The notes: generated by a model not told the origin, from the sequence alone. DNA of 64,000 nucleotides from Streptomyces changanensis (GCF_024600715.1 NZ_CP102332.1:6696001-6760000), one strand, 5' to 3'. Shown: positions 1 to 9,126, numbered from the stretch's first letter. Numbers and translations: made by a program.

Positions 1-2434
1 GGCCGTGAAACAGGGTCTGGACGGTCGGGTCGTCCGGTGCCTTCTCCACGCGCAGCGAGAAGGGGACGGACACCCGCACGGTGTCACCGTCGCGCCAGGT
101 GCGGGACACCGTGAAGTAGCTGCCGGGAACCGGTGTCCCCTGCGCCGCCCTGCCGTTGACGGTCACGCGGAAGCCGCTTCGGGCCCAGGTGGGCACCCGC
201 AGCAGCAGGTCGAACGTGGCGGGCCGGCGGCCGCGTACGGTGATCGTGGAACCCTGTTCCCTCGGGTAGTCCGTCGTCTGGGTGACGGTGACGCCGTTCT
301 CCGCCCAGGTGAGGGTCGTCGCACTGTAGAGGTTGACGTGGAGCGCGCCGCCGTCGGGCCGCGCGAAGTACACCGAGTCCTGGTACTTGGTGTGGCTCTC
401 CATTCCGGTGCCCTCGCAGCACGTCGTCCCCGCCTTGGGCGTGTAGTCGCGCACGTGCCCGGGCCGCAGTCCGACGAAGTAGGTGACGAGCGGCTTCTCC
501 GCGTCCGGCCGGTCCTGCTTGGAGCCGAGGACCTGGTTGAGCAGGGCCCGCTCGTAGTAGTCCATGTACGCCGGGTCCTGCTCGTGGAGGAACAGCGACC
601 GGCTCAGCTTGAGCATGTTGTACGCGCAGCACGTCTCGGCGTTGGTGTCGCCGAGCGTCGCGGCGATGAGCCCGCGGGCCTTCCAGAACTCCGCGGTACT
701 CGTCCCGCCGATGCCGTACGTCCGGGTGGGGACGATCATGTGCCAGAAGTTCTTCGCCGCGGCCAGGTACCGTTCCTCGCCGGTCTCGTCGTACAGCCGG
801 ACCGCCCCGGTGAGAACGGGGATGTGCTGGTTGGCGTGCAGGCCGTCCAGGACGTCCTCGCCCGCCGCGCAGGCGTCGATGAGCCGGTCGAGGTCGAACA
901 GCCGGGCCAGCGCCAGGTGCCGGGGCTTGCCGGTGACCGCGTACAGATCGCAGATCGCCTCGACGATGCCGCCGAACTCCCCGCTGGAGAAGATGTTCCA
1001 CATGCGCTGCCGGGTGGCGGCGGGCAGCCTGGACAGCCGTGAGTACATCCAGTCGCACAGGCCGTCCGCGAGGTCGAGCGCCCGGGCGTCCCCCGTGTGG
1101 AGGTGCGCGTCGAGCAGCCCGCGAAGGATCTTGTGGGCGGTGTAGTACGGCGCCCACACCACGGTGTAGTCACCGGTGGTCATGGACTCCAGGGTGATGA
1201 ACTGCGTCTCCGGGTACGCCGCGAGGAAACCGGGGTGGCTGGGCGCCCCCCAGGTGCGGCGCAGGGTGGCGTCCCGGCCGTGGCCCGAGGCGTCCGCGAA
1301 GGTGGATCCGCTCGTCTCGTCGAAGCGGTACGAGGCCAGGTCGCCGGCGCCCGCGGAGGACCGGTCGGCCGGTACGTCCCGCAGTTCGGCGACCTCGGCG
1401 GCTGACAGGGCCCGTGACCAGATGTCGACCTGGTCGAACGCGCCGGCGAACACGGGGTCGGCGGGGTAGTGCGACCGGCCGAGCCAGTGGTGGGCGAGGG
1501 TACCGAGCGCCGCCGGATCGAGAGTCGTCGCGGTGTTCCGGCCGACGGCGGTGCCGTCGACATAGAGCGTCGCGGTGGTGCCGGTGAGCGTGACCGCGAG
1601 GTGGCTCCACCGGTCCAGCGGCAGCGGGGCGGTGCCGTCGACGCCCTGCTCGCCCGCGGGGCCGCTGGTGGTGAGGGCGAAGCGGGGGTGGCCGTTCGCG
1701 TTGCGCACGGCCAGGTAGAGGTAGCGGGTGGTGTCGTCGCCGAACTCGAAGACGCGGGCCCAGTCGGCGTCGTGCGTGGGCTTCACCCACGCGGAGAGGG
1801 TCAGGGACGGGGAGGACCCGAGGACACCGCCGGGCAGCTCGACATACTGGTGGGAGCCCCGGACGTTCTCGGCGGCCGTACCGAACCTGCCCGGGACGCT
1901 CAGCACGACCGGGTCGTGGCGCAGCGCCTCGCGGACCTCGGCCAGGGCTCCGACCATGGTGCGGATCCGGTCGGCGTAGACCGCCTCGCCGGTGCCGGCG
2001 TACGCCTGGGAGAGCATGGTGAGGAAGTGGCCCGTGTAGTGGCCGCGGAGGTTTCCGTTCGCCTCGCCGTCGAGACCTTCCCACCCCCCGGGAGCGACCG
2101 CACCGCGGGTGGAGAGCCCGGCGTTGGCGCGGAAGACCTGCAGCAGCCGGTCGACGTCGTACCCGCGGCCGTGGTCGAGCATCAGATCGCGCTTGGCCGC
2201 GAAGACACCGCCGCCGTTCAGGGTCACGTTCGTGAGGGGGAAGGGTCTGACCGTCCACGCGGACGGAGCGGACAACGCGACGCCGGCGCGACTGTCCCCG
2301 GTGCCGAAAGCGGGGCGAAGGCCGGTTCCGGACGCGGCGGACGCCGGACTCGCGGGCAGGGACGGCACGAGTGGTGCGGCCGCGGCGAGCGTGGCGCTCC
2401 GGAGGAAACCGCGTCTGTCGAGGGGCGGAGTCAT
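1..2434 (-). CDS. Secreted GH127 beta-L-arabinofuranosidase with inserted LamG domain (3' end beyond window)
   Basis: At least 811 residues are visible and the C-terminus runs off the left edge. The N-terminus has a twin-arginine signal (DRRGFLRS then an alanine-rich stretch), so Tat export is expected. A concanavalin/LamG-like domain (about residues 165-330, with AWVKPTHDADW and YVDGTAVGRN) is inserted in the alpha/alpha-barrel. Two family signatures are present: ETCCAYNMLKLS and GTTCCEGTGMESHTKYQD. In characterised GH127 enzymes the E-x-C and CC residues bind zinc and carry the catalytic cysteine. The ATG at 2434 has a purine-rich GGGGGAG just upstream. The divergent neighbour is an endo-arabinanase, so removal of L-arabinofuranose from plant polymers or hydroxyproline-rich glycoproteins is inferred. 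The exact linkage cannot be read from sequence. Confidence 0.9.
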   Translation of the reverse strand, partial: MTPPLDRRGFLRSATLAAAAPLVPSLPASPASAASGTGLRPAFGTGDSRAGVALSAPSAWTVRPFPLTNVTLNGGGVFAAKRDLMLDHGRGYDVDRLLQVFRANAGLSTRGAVAPGGWEGLDGEANGNLRGHYTGHFLTMLSQAYAGTGEAVYADRIRTMVGALAEVREALRHDPVVLSVPGRFGTAAENVRGSHQYVELPGGVLGSSPSLTLSAWVKPTHDADWARVFEFGDDTTRYLYLAVRNANGHPRFALTTSGPAGEQGVDGTAPLPLDRWSHLAVTLTGTTATLYVDGTAVGRNTATTLDPAALGTLAHHWLGRSHYPADPVFAGAFDQVDIWSRALSAAEVAELRDVPADRSSAGAGDLASYRFDETSGSTFADASGHGRDATLRRTWGAPSHPGFLAAYPETQFITLESMTTGDYTVVWAPYYTAHKILRGLLDAHLHTGDARALDLADGLCDWMYSRLSRLPAATRQRMWNIFSSGEFGGIVEAICDLYAVTGKPRHLALARLFDLDRLIDACAAGEDVLDGLHANQHIPVLTGAVRLYDETGEERYLAAAKNFWHMIVPTRTYGIGGTSTAEFWKARGLIAATLGDTNAETCCAYNMLKLSRSLFLHEQDPAYMDYYERALLNQVLGSKQDRPDAEKPLVTYFVGLRPGHVRDYTPKAGTTCCEGTGMESHTKYQDSVYFARPDGGALHVNLYSATTLTWAENGVTVTQTTDYPREQGSTITVRGRRPATFDLLLRVPTWARSGFRVTVNGRAAQGTPVPGSYFTVSRTWRDGDTVRVSVPFSLRVEKAPDDPTVQTLFHG

Positions 2435-2448
2435 GAACTCCCCCTTCT

Positions 2449-2464
2449 GTTCGGCAGACCGAAC
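2449..2464. promoter_or_regulatory. Perfect 6-4-6 palindrome (operator candidate)
   Basis: GTTCGGCAGACCGAAC is a perfect inverted repeat with its nearest edge 14 bases upstream of the GH127 start. At this distance it would overlap the transcription start or leader, so a repressor bound here could block expression. The regulator is not in the window, so the family (IclR, GntR or other) is unknown. Confidence 0.5.
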
Positions 2465-2603
2465 GTCGTCTGGCGTGTCGATCGGACCGTAGGGGTAGGG
2501 CACGGGTGCGTCAACATCTTTGACACGACTGCCGGTTCGGGTGTGGCTGTTGCGGTGGCTTCATGACCCCAGCGGGGCCGGTCGCCCGAACAGGCTCATC
2601 CGG

Positions 2604-2638
2604 TCGCCGGTCGCCGGTCGCCGGTCGCCGGTCGCCGG
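2604..2638. repeat. Heptanucleotide tandem repeat, (TCGCCGG)x5
   Basis: Five perfect copies of TCGCCGG lie in the non-coding DNA between the divergent arabinan genes. The 7-base unit would shift frame if translated, and no gene crosses it. It could vary in length by slippage. No function is evident. Confidence 0.85.
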
Positions 2639-2807
2639 TTCGGGGCGGCGGCGAGGGTGTCGCGAGTGCGCCGTGTTCGTGCGGGCCGTGACGCGTCCGG
2701 ACGCTCTCCACCCCTGCCTGGCAGCGCCGTGGACGGGAGCGCAGTCCAAAGGTGGGGCGTGACGCGACAGGGGCTCCACTTCCCGCAGGGGGCGTCTGCG
2801 CCAAGCG

Positions 2808-2836
2808 TTGACGCGCAAGCGCTTTCCTCCTAGCGT
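2808..2836 (+). promoter_or_regulatory. Housekeeping-type promoter with LacI-like operator in the spacer
   Basis: TTGACG (2808-2813), a 17-base spacer and TAGCGT (2831-2836) match the -35/-10 pattern of principal sigma-factor promoters in Streptomyces. The spacer contains GCAAGCGCTTTC (2815-2826), which resembles the CG-centred operators of LacI-family sugar regulators. Predicted transcription starts about 70 bases before the endo-arabinanase GTG, so sugar-responsive repression of that gene is inferred. Confidence 0.6.
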
Positions 2837-2911
2837 CCGTTCGAACTCGCGACCTCCATTCGCCATGCCGAACGGAGGTCGCATGTTCATCCCCACGAGA
2901 AGGAGAAGCGC

Positions 2912-3886
2912 GTGAGCCGCACTCTGCGCAGATCTTCGTTCCTCGCCCTGCCCGCCGCCGTCATGCTGGCCCTGGTGCCGTCGAGCGCGTCCGCCTATCC
3001 CGGTCCCGGGCGGGTCACGGGCGATGTCGTCGTCCACGATCCGACCATGTTCCGTGCGCCCGACGGGCGTTATCTGCTCCACTCCACCCACGGTTACCTG
3101 GAGGTCCGCACCTCCACCGACCGTGTCGCCTTCAGCCGCGACGGCAACGCCTTCGCCTCGCCGCCGGGTTGGTGGTCGCGCTACTCGGCCGAAAACGACC
3201 CGTGGGCTCCCGACCTGTCCCATCACGGCGGCCGGTACCTGATGTACTACTCCGTCTCCAGCTTCCGCTCCAACGTCTCCGCCATCGGCCTGGCCACCTC
3301 CACGACCGGCCTGCCGGGCAGTTGGAAGGACCAGGGCATCGTCTACTCCTCCACGGCCGCCAGCGACTACAACGCGATCGACCCGGACCTGTTCGTCGAT
3401 GACGACGGCAAGTGGTGGCTGGCGTTCGGCTCCCACTGGAGCGGGATCAAGATGATCCGACTCGACCCGGGGACCGGCAAGCAGTACGCGGGGGACACCA
3501 CCCGCCACTCGCTCGCCTCGCGTTCCGCGGCGCCGAGGGCGGTGGAGGGCCCGACCGTGGTCAAGCGGAACGGGTACTACTACCTCTTCGCCTCGTATGA
3601 CACCTGTTGCAGCGGTACCGCCTCCACCTACAAGATCAAGGTCGGCCGGGCCACCAAGCCCACCGGGCCCTACTACGACCGCAACGGCGTCGCGATGAAC
3701 AACGACGGCGGCACCGTGGTCATGGCGTCACACGGATCCGTGATCGGCCCCGGCGGCCAGGACATCATGCCCGACGCCGACGGGGACGTGCTCGTCTACC
3801 ACTACTACGACGGCAGGGACAACGGGGCGCCGAAGCTCGGCCTCAACCTGCTGAGCTGGAGCGGCGGCTGGCCCACCGCCTATTGA
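2912..3886 (+). CDS. Secreted GH43 arabinan endo-1,5-alpha-L-arabinanase
   Basis: This 324-residue protein has a Sec signal peptide (cleavage probably after ASA, residue 28) and then a single five-bladed beta-propeller GH43 domain, the usual length for endo-arabinanases. The expected acids are present: Asp43 in VHDPTMF (base), Asp157 in NAIDPDLF (pKa modulator) and Glu212 in VEGPTVV (acid). DPWAPDLSHHGGRYLMYYS is typical of the family. The GTG at 2912 follows AAGGAG by 6 bases. It would cut the alpha-1,5-arabinan backbone outside the cell, complementing the divergent GH127 enzyme, and is probably controlled by the promoter/operator at 2808-2836. Confidence 0.92.
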   Translation: MSRTLRRSSFLALPAAVMLALVPSSASAYPGPGRVTGDVVVHDPTMFRAPDGRYLLHSTHGYLEVRTSTDRVAFSRDGNAFASPPGWWSRYSAENDPWAPDLSHHGGRYLMYYSVSSFRSNVSAIGLATSTTGLPGSWKDQGIVYSSTAASDYNAIDPDLFVDDDGKWWLAFGSHWSGIKMIRLDPGTGKQYAGDTTRHSLASRSAAPRAVEGPTVVKRNGYYYLFASYDTCCSGTASTYKIKVGRATKPTGPYYDRNGVAMNNDGGTVVMASHGSVIGPGGQDIMPDADGDVLVYHYYDGRDNGAPKLGLNLLSWSGGWPTAY

Positions 3887-4088
3887 CCGGGCTCGACGGC
3901 GAGGGGCGACCGGGGCGCGCCGACCCGCGCGCCCGGGCCGACGACCCCACGCCGCCGATTCGCGTGGGACCGTCTGCGTCGGGAGGTGGCGCGGGACGGG
4001 CGCGCCGGTCCGTGCGCCCCGGTCGCCCGGTGTCCCGCTGTGCCGCGCCCGGCGGCACGGGCCCCGCCGGTTCCCGGTGCGCCCGCGG

Positions 4089-4128
4089 CGTCCCGCCGGT
4101 ACGCGGCACGCCGCGTACCGGCGGGACG
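4089..4128. terminator. Perfect 18-bp stem hairpin between convergent genes
   Basis: CGTCCCGCCGGTACGCGG, a 4-base CACG loop, and the exact reverse complement lie 13 bases past the stop of the minus-strand HTH gene and about 200 bases past the endo-arabinanase stop. There is no T-tract, as is usual for Streptomyces terminators, so bidirectional termination is inferred from position and stem strength. Confidence 0.6.
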
Positions 4129-4141
4129 TCCGGCGCGGTGC

Positions 4142-4357
4142 TCAGGCCGCGGCCTTCTCGCGCGTGGCGGCGCCGCGGGCGCGGAAGGTGGCGCCGGCCT
4201 CTCCCAGGAGGCGGTGCACGGCTCCGTAGGAGCGGCCGGTCTCCTCGGCCAACGCGCGGATGGAGGCACCCGCGTCGTACTTCTCCTTCAGGTCGGCGGC
4301 GACTTCGTCACGGTCGGGGCCGGGCGGCAGCCGACGGGCAGGGCTCTTCCTCGTCAT
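4142..4357 (-). CDS. Small helix-turn-helix protein
   Basis: This 71-residue basic protein begins MTRKSPARRL. A longer reading frame exists, but this ATG has GGGGAG about 8 bases upstream. The core (DEVAADLKEKYDAGASIRAL, then AEETGRSYGAVHRLLGEAG) matches the resolvase/HTH_23-like helix-turn-helix found in many small conserved actinobacterial proteins that bind DNA as compact regulators. The C-terminus is a short basic tail. It is convergent with the endo-arabinanase and divergent from the oxidoreductase at 4597. No target site is obvious, and the function beyond DNA binding is unknown. Confidence 0.7.
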   Translation of the reverse strand: MTRKSPARRLPPGPDRDEVAADLKEKYDAGASIRALAEETGRSYGAVHRLLGEAGATFRARGAATREKAAA

Positions 4358-4596
4358 GGTGTGTCTCCCCTTTCCGAAAAGGACCATCGGGCAACGCTGC
4401 AGGGCGGCCTACCCCGGCTCGTGGTGTGCACACCGGTAAGCGGACGGCTGCACTCCGGTGTGCCGGACCCCGATGGGTCCACCTGTGTGCCGCAGTTCAC
4501 ATACTGAGCAGTTGGTAATGTCTCTTGCCTGGTGAGAGCGTGGCGGCGTGGGCTCCGCGGAGCACCGCGGAGCATGCCGGGAAGTGAGGAGCGACT

Positions 4597-5553
4597 GTGC
4601 GGGCGATACACGTCACCGAATTCGGCGGACCGGAAGTGCTGCGACTGGTGGAGGTCCCCGACCCCCGCCCGGAGCCCGGCCGCCTGCTGATCGACGTCTC
4701 GGCGGCCGGCGTCAACTACGCGGACACGCACGCGGTCGAGGACTCGTACCTGTCCCGCTCCACCCTCCCCATGATCCCGGGCGGAGAGGTGGTCGGCCGT
4801 ACCGAGGACGGCAGGAGGGTCGTCGCCCTCGCGGACGGCAACGGCGGTTACGCCGAGAAGGCGGTGGTCCGCGAGGACCTGGCCATCGACGTTCCCGAGT
4901 CGGTGAGCGACGCACAGGCCCTGGCCCTGATCGTGCAGGGCCTCACCGCCTGGCACCTGCTCCGTACGAGCGGACGCGTCGCCCCGGGCGAGTCGGTCGT
5001 CGTGCACGCCGCCGCCGGGGGCACCGGCTCCCTCGCCGTCCAGCTCGCGAAGGCGTTCGGCGCCGGACGTGTCATCGCCACCGCCTCCACGCAGGACAAG
5101 CGCGACCTCGCCCTCGCCCTGGGCGCGGACGTCGCGGTCGCCGCGGACGGGGACGGCCTGAAGGACCGGCTGGTGGAGGCCAACGGAGGCAGGAAGGTCG
5201 ACGTGGTCCTGGAGATGACCGGCGGCCGGGTCTTCGAGGAGTCCCTCGCCGCCCTCGCGCCGTTCGGCCGGCTCGTCACCTACGGCCTGGCCGGCCGGCA
5301 GGCCCCGGAGCCGGTCCACGCCGCTCAGCTGATGGGCCGCTCCCGTGCGGTCGTCGGCTTCTGGCTGATGCACGCGATCGGCCGCCCCGGCATGTTCCGC
5401 GAGCCGTTGTCCGAGCTGCTGGAGATGGTCGCGGACGGACGCCTCACGCCCCAGGTCGGTGGCGTCTACCCACTCGCGGAGGCGGCGCGTGCCCACGAAG
5501 ACCTCCGCGCCCGCAGGACGGTCGGCAAGCTGGTGCTCGACACCTCCCGCTGA
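4597..5553 (+). CDS. Quinone oxidoreductase-type zinc-free medium-chain dehydrogenase
   Basis: 318 residues, the usual size for the QOR branch of the MDR superfamily. An N-terminal GroES-like domain (starts RAIHVTEFGGPEVLRLVEVP) is followed by a Rossmann fold with the NADPH-binding AAAGGTGSLAVQLAK motif near residue 150. No structural or catalytic zinc cysteines are seen, which fits NADPH:quinone reductases. The GTG at 4597 has GAGGAG 6-7 bases upstream. Reduction of quinones or alpha,beta-unsaturated carbonyls in the cytosol is expected; the natural substrate is unknown. It appears monocistronic. Confidence 0.85.
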   Translation: MRAIHVTEFGGPEVLRLVEVPDPRPEPGRLLIDVSAAGVNYADTHAVEDSYLSRSTLPMIPGGEVVGRTEDGRRVVALADGNGGYAEKAVVREDLAIDVPESVSDAQALALIVQGLTAWHLLRTSGRVAPGESVVVHAAAGGTGSLAVQLAKAFGAGRVIATASTQDKRDLALALGADVAVAADGDGLKDRLVEANGGRKVDVVLEMTGGRVFEESLAALAPFGRLVTYGLAGRQAPEPVHAAQLMGRSRAVVGFWLMHAIGRPGMFREPLSELLEMVADGRLTPQVGGVYPLAEAARAHEDLRARRTVGKLVLDTSR

Positions 5554-5744
5554 ACCTCCGTCTCCGGCCGCCCGGCCCGTAGGCCGACTCGCCCCACCGG
5601 GGCCCGTCACCCGGCCTCCGCGCCGCCCACCCGGCGGACCGCCCGGGCGTGAGGGATGCGGAGGCCGGCCGCTCCACGCCGTCCCGGTTCGGGGGAGGCG
5701 GGGGCGGCTGCCGGACGATCGGCGCCTGTCAGTACGGTCCCTCC

Positions 5745-6338
5745 ATGGAGGATCAGCGTCAGTGGGATGAGGCCGGTCTGCGGCTGGGCCGCGAGCAGGC
5801 CGCCGCACCCGACTCCGGCGTGGTCGAGCGGGCCGCACCGGAGACCACCGTGTTCGCGTGCGCCGCCTGCGGCGCTGCGCTGACGGGGCCGCTGCAGCGT
5901 CTGCTGGCGGTACCCGAGGCTCCGTACCACCCATGGTGGGAGACGGAGGAGATGGGGCCCTCGCCGGCCACCGTGCCGTCGGGCTGCTACGCGATCGAGA
6001 CGGAACCGTACGGTCCGCCTCTCGCCGTTGCCGAGGCACCCGGCCCGGTGATGCCACGCCGGGGGACTCTCCACGACATCGACGGGCGGCCGCTGGTCTC
6101 GCAGGGACCGCGAGGCAATATCGTCATCAACCCGGATGACTCCCGCGGGCTGACGACGCGGCACGCCTCCGCGGCGTGCTGCGGAGCTACTCCCGATGGG
6201 GGACTGAACCAGGTCTGCGCCTGCGGAACACTGGTCGCGACCCTCTGCTCCGACTGCTGCCTGCCCTACGAGCTGCACCTCTCACCCGACCACGTCCGGG
6301 CCCTGCCGTACCGCTCAGGCAGCTCCGACCTGGCGTAG
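5745..6338 (+). CDS. Cysteine-rich hypothetical protein, probably leaderless
   Basis: This 197-residue protein matches no family I recognise. Its three cysteine groups (ACAACG near residue 36, AACCG near 145, then CACGTLVATLCSDCC near 160) look like zinc-ribbon or metal-binding knuckles flanking a Pro/Gly-rich middle. A longer frame extends upstream, but ATG 5745 is preceded by TACGGT (5733-5738), a -10-like hexamer only 6 bases away, and no ribosome site. This suggests a leaderless transcript starting at the ATG. Confidence 0.6.
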   Translation: MEDQRQWDEAGLRLGREQAAAPDSGVVERAAPETTVFACAACGAALTGPLQRLLAVPEAPYHPWWETEEMGPSPATVPSGCYAIETEPYGPPLAVAEAPGPVMPRRGTLHDIDGRPLVSQGPRGNIVINPDDSRGLTTRHASAACCGATPDGGLNQVCACGTLVATLCSDCCLPYELHLSPDHVRALPYRSGSSDLA

Positions 6339-6936
6339 TGCGCGGGAGCGGCAGCACTTCCCGAGGCCGGCACGGACGTGCCACCGGGCTTCGGACACGC
6401 CGACTGGATGGGATGGACCCCCTTCACCGGAGGGCCCCCTTCAACCGCACCCAGCAACCCGCCGCGACTGCCCTGCGGCCTCGACGGCGCTGTCGGCGGC
6501 GCGCCATCACGGGCACCCCGGCCCGGTCCTTCCGGGGAGTGGGCGGCGGACCACGCGGCGGACTTCCGCTGAGAGGGACGACCCCGCGCGGTGACGGACG
6601 AGGCCGTCTCGCGGCCAGGGCGCGCCGTCACTCGGGCCTCACGCGAGGCGGTGCCGCCGGCCGTGGCCGGCAGGCGCCCATCCGCCGGCCCGAGGCCGGA
6701 CGCCCGCCGGCCAGGGTGCCGGAAGACGGGCGGCCACGCGGTCGCGGTGTCGTCCGGGGGATCGTGGGCGTGCCGGGAATGCCTCAGTGCCCAGCGGGCA
6801 GGAATGGGCTCGATGACAACGGGCGTGGGAGGCCAGACGTGAGGCGGAGACCTCTTCCGGTTCGGGACGGTCGGCATCGTGGAGGCGAGTGGTGCCCGGC
6901 GGCTCGCCCGCGACCGACTCCTCGGCGGAGCGCCGG
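6339..6936 (+). other. Gene-free stretch
   Basis: Six hundred GC-rich bases. Open frames on both strands have arginine/proline-rich, low-complexity translations typical of non-coding Streptomyces DNA. The last 50 bases could be the N-terminal coding extension of the next gene if its GTG at 6892 is used. Confidence 0.5.
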
Positions 6937-8031
6937 ATGACCACCTTCGGTGTCGAGGAGGAGTACCTGCTGGTCGAGGCGGACAGCCTCTCCCCGGCGC
7001 CGCGGAACAGCCGGGTGCTGTCGGGCGCCCGGACGCTCCTGGGGAGTGGTCCGGGAGACCTGTCGCCCGAACTGCTGCGGACGCAGATCGAGATCGGCAC
7101 CCCGGTGTGCAGGGAACTCGACGAGGTGGCCGAACACCTGGGACGGATGCGCCGGCTGGTCGGCGAAGCGGCGGCGGCGGCCGGATGCCGGGTGGCGGCG
7201 ACCGGAGCGGGGCCGTGCCGCGGGCCGGACCCGGTCCTGGTGACGGAGGGGCCGCCGTACGAGGAGCTGGCCGGTGACACGCCGCCACTGATCCATGAGC
7301 ACATGATCAACGGCATGCACGTCCACGTGGGCGTCGAGGACCGGGAGCTGGGCGTCGGGGTGCTCAACCGGTTGCGCCCGTGGTTGCCGGCGCTGACGGC
7401 CATGGCCGCCAACTCGCCGCTGTGGGACGGACGGGACACCGGGTTCGCCAGCTGGCGCACCATCGCGTACGGGCGGTGGCCCGTCAGTGGTCCGCCGCCG
7501 TTGTTCTCCGACGCCCGGGACTACCGGGCGCGGACGGCGGGACTGATCGAGGCCGGGATGATCCGCGGCCGCGGTCAGCTGTACTGGCAGGCGAGACTCT
7601 CCGACCGCTACCCGACGGTCGAGATCCGTGCCATGGACACACAGGTGGGCGCGGAGGAGGCGGTGATGTTCGCCGGCCTTGTCAGGGCGTTGACGACGAC
7701 CCTCGTGGGCCAGGTGCGACAGGGTTCGGCTCTCGTGCCGGTACCCCAGGAGCTGCTGTCGGCGGCCGTGTGGCACGGCGCGCGCGACGGCATGGCGGGG
7801 ACCCTGTTCGATCCGGTGCGCCTGCGGCCGGCACCGGCCGCGGACGTCGTCACGACACTTCTGGAGTACGTCGCTCCGGCGCTGAAGGACGCCGGGGACC
7901 TCGACCGGGTGGCCGGGGCGGTCACCCGGCTGCTCTCCGAGGGGACGGGCGCCGCGAGGCAGCGGGCGGCCTGGGAACGGGGCGGTCCCCTGGCGCTGGG
8001 CTCCCTGCTCACGGCCGGTACCCGCTTCTGA
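6937..8031 (+). CDS. YbdK-type carboxylate-amine ligase (glutamate-cysteine ligase 2 family)
   Basis: 364 residues from the ATG at 6937, where the family consensus begins (TTFGVEEEYLLVEADS). Family marks include RTQIEIGTPVC, HVHVGVEDRELGV and PTVEIRAMDTQVG, which carry the ATP/Mg-binding acids of the GCS2 fold. Members make gamma-glutamyl-type amide bonds in an ATP-dependent reaction, and the true substrates in actinomycetes are mostly unknown. Paired GTGs at 6889/6892 behind GGAGG would add 15-16 residues and are a real alternative start. The gene is convergent with the diaminopropionate operon, so a shared role is possible but not shown. Confidence 0.85.
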   Translation: MTTFGVEEEYLLVEADSLSPAPRNSRVLSGARTLLGSGPGDLSPELLRTQIEIGTPVCRELDEVAEHLGRMRRLVGEAAAAAGCRVAATGAGPCRGPDPVLVTEGPPYEELAGDTPPLIHEHMINGMHVHVGVEDRELGVGVLNRLRPWLPALTAMAANSPLWDGRDTGFASWRTIAYGRWPVSGPPPLFSDARDYRARTAGLIEAGMIRGRGQLYWQARLSDRYPTVEIRAMDTQVGAEEAVMFAGLVRALTTTLVGQVRQGSALVPVPQELLSAAVWHGARDGMAGTLFDPVRLRPAPAADVVTTLLEYVAPALKDAGDLDRVAGAVTRLLSEGTGAARQRAAWERGGPLALGSLLTAGTRF

Positions 8032-8075
8032 CGGCCGCCCGCTTCCGACGGCCGGTGCCCGCTTCCGACCGCCGG
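8021..8075. repeat. Three imperfect copies of CCCGCTTCCGACGGCCG
   Basis: Copies start at 8021 (spanning the ligase stop codon), 8038 and 8058, with one or two differences each. This looks like a local tandem duplication at the 3' end of the gene and might affect termination. Confidence 0.6.
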
Positions 8076-8145
8076 GGCACGCCAGGCGACGGATCGGCAC
8101 CCGCGTCGAGCGGGGCCGATCCGCTGGGACCGCGGGTGGGCGCTC

Positions 8146-9075
8146 TCACCAGTGGTTGCGGTGGTCCGCTGCGGGCAGGTCCACCGCCCGCACCGACCCC
8201 GGCCAGAGGTCCGCTCCCGCGTCGTCGAGGGTCTCCAGCCGGGGCGTGGCCGAGCGTGCCGCGGTACGCAGGAGGTCCATCAGCCCCGCGCCCGTCAGTT
8301 CGTCCGGGGCCCCGGTGGTCCGGGCCCGGCCGGACCCGGTCCAGCGGCAGGCCAGTCCGGTGATGAAGTAGGCGGGGCGCTCCTCCTCACGGCGCCACAG
8401 CACGGCCTCTCCCCGCTCTTCGAGCGTCGCCGTGCGCTCCATGTGCCGCACGGTGAAGTCCCCGAGCTCGAGGGGGCACAGGGTGACGGTCCGGATGCGG
8501 TAGCCCGCGTCGCGCAGCATGCTCACGGCTGTGGCCGGACTGGAGTAGCTGCCGATGGTGAGTCCCAGGTCGCAGCGGAGCGCGCGGGCGTGCGCGATGA
8601 TCTCGGGTACCCACCTGAGGCCGTCGGGGCCCGCGGTGATGGACCGCTTGTCCTCCGCGTCCTCGGCCATCGGCACGTACGGAGGGTTACTGGTCACGAC
8701 CAGCGGCCGGGGCGGGGGCTGCGGCGCGGTGGCCAGTAGCCGCCGGGAGTCCAGCAGCGAGAAGTCGGCCCGGGCGAAGGTGACGCGGGCGCCGGGCCGC
8801 TCGACCGCGTGGTGCTTGTTCGCCCATGCGACGCTGTCGGCGCTCGCGTCGATGCCGTGGACGTGCCCGGCCCCGGAGCGGGACATCGCCGCGGCCGCCG
8901 CGCCGCTGCCCGACCCCAGGTCGAGGACTCCACAGCCGGGCGTGACGAGGTCGTGTCCGACCCAGGCCCCGGTCTCGGTGTCGGCGGGTTCGAAGAAGAT
9001 TCTGTCTGACGGGGGTGGAACGAGGTCGGCGTCGGTGAGGTGGGTGTAGCCGCTGACGCGCGTCAGGTCCGGCAT
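8146..9075 (-). CDS. PrmC/HemK-like class I SAM-dependent methyltransferase
   Basis: 309 residues. The SAM-binding glycine loop is VLDLGSGSGAAAAAMSRSG near residue 50, and the catalytic motif TSNPPYVP near 130 is the (D/N)PPY signature of enzymes that methylate planar amide or amino nitrogens. The C-terminal 60 residues are not recognisable. Last gene of the minus-strand operon, 51 bases after the carbamoyltransferase. In this setting a small-molecule N- or O-methylation is inferred. A role in protein-glutamine methylation is less likely, because genuine PrmC is normally next to prfA, which is absent here. Confidence 0.8.
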   Translation of the reverse strand: MPDLTRVSGYTHLTDADLVPPPSDRIFFEPADTETGAWVGHDLVTPGCGVLDLGSGSGAAAAAMSRSGAGHVHGIDASADSVAWANKHHAVERPGARVTFARADFSLLDSRRLLATAPQPPPRPLVVTSNPPYVPMAEDAEDKRSITAGPDGLRWVPEIIAHARALRCDLGLTIGSYSSPATAVSMLRDAGYRIRTVTLCPLELGDFTVRHMERTATLEERGEAVLWRREEERPAYFITGLACRWTGSGRARTTGAPDELTGAGLMDLLRTAARSATPRLETLDDAGADLWPGSVRAVDLPAADHRNHW

Positions 9076-9126
9076 GAGGGCCTTCCGAATGCGGTGGGTT
9101 TTCCTGGTGGGCGGGCGGGTGGCCGC

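Noticed and set aside
2604..2638. Tandem repeat as a possible CRISPR array
   Set aside because: Seven-base units without spacers; simple tandem repeat.
4354..6057. 567-residue minus-strand frame
   Set aside because: Spans the oxidoreductase antisense and a leader region; composition is not protein-like.
8146..9075. Calling the methyltransferase PrmC (release-factor methylase)
   Set aside because: Not next to prfA, and it lies in an operon with biosynthetic genes.
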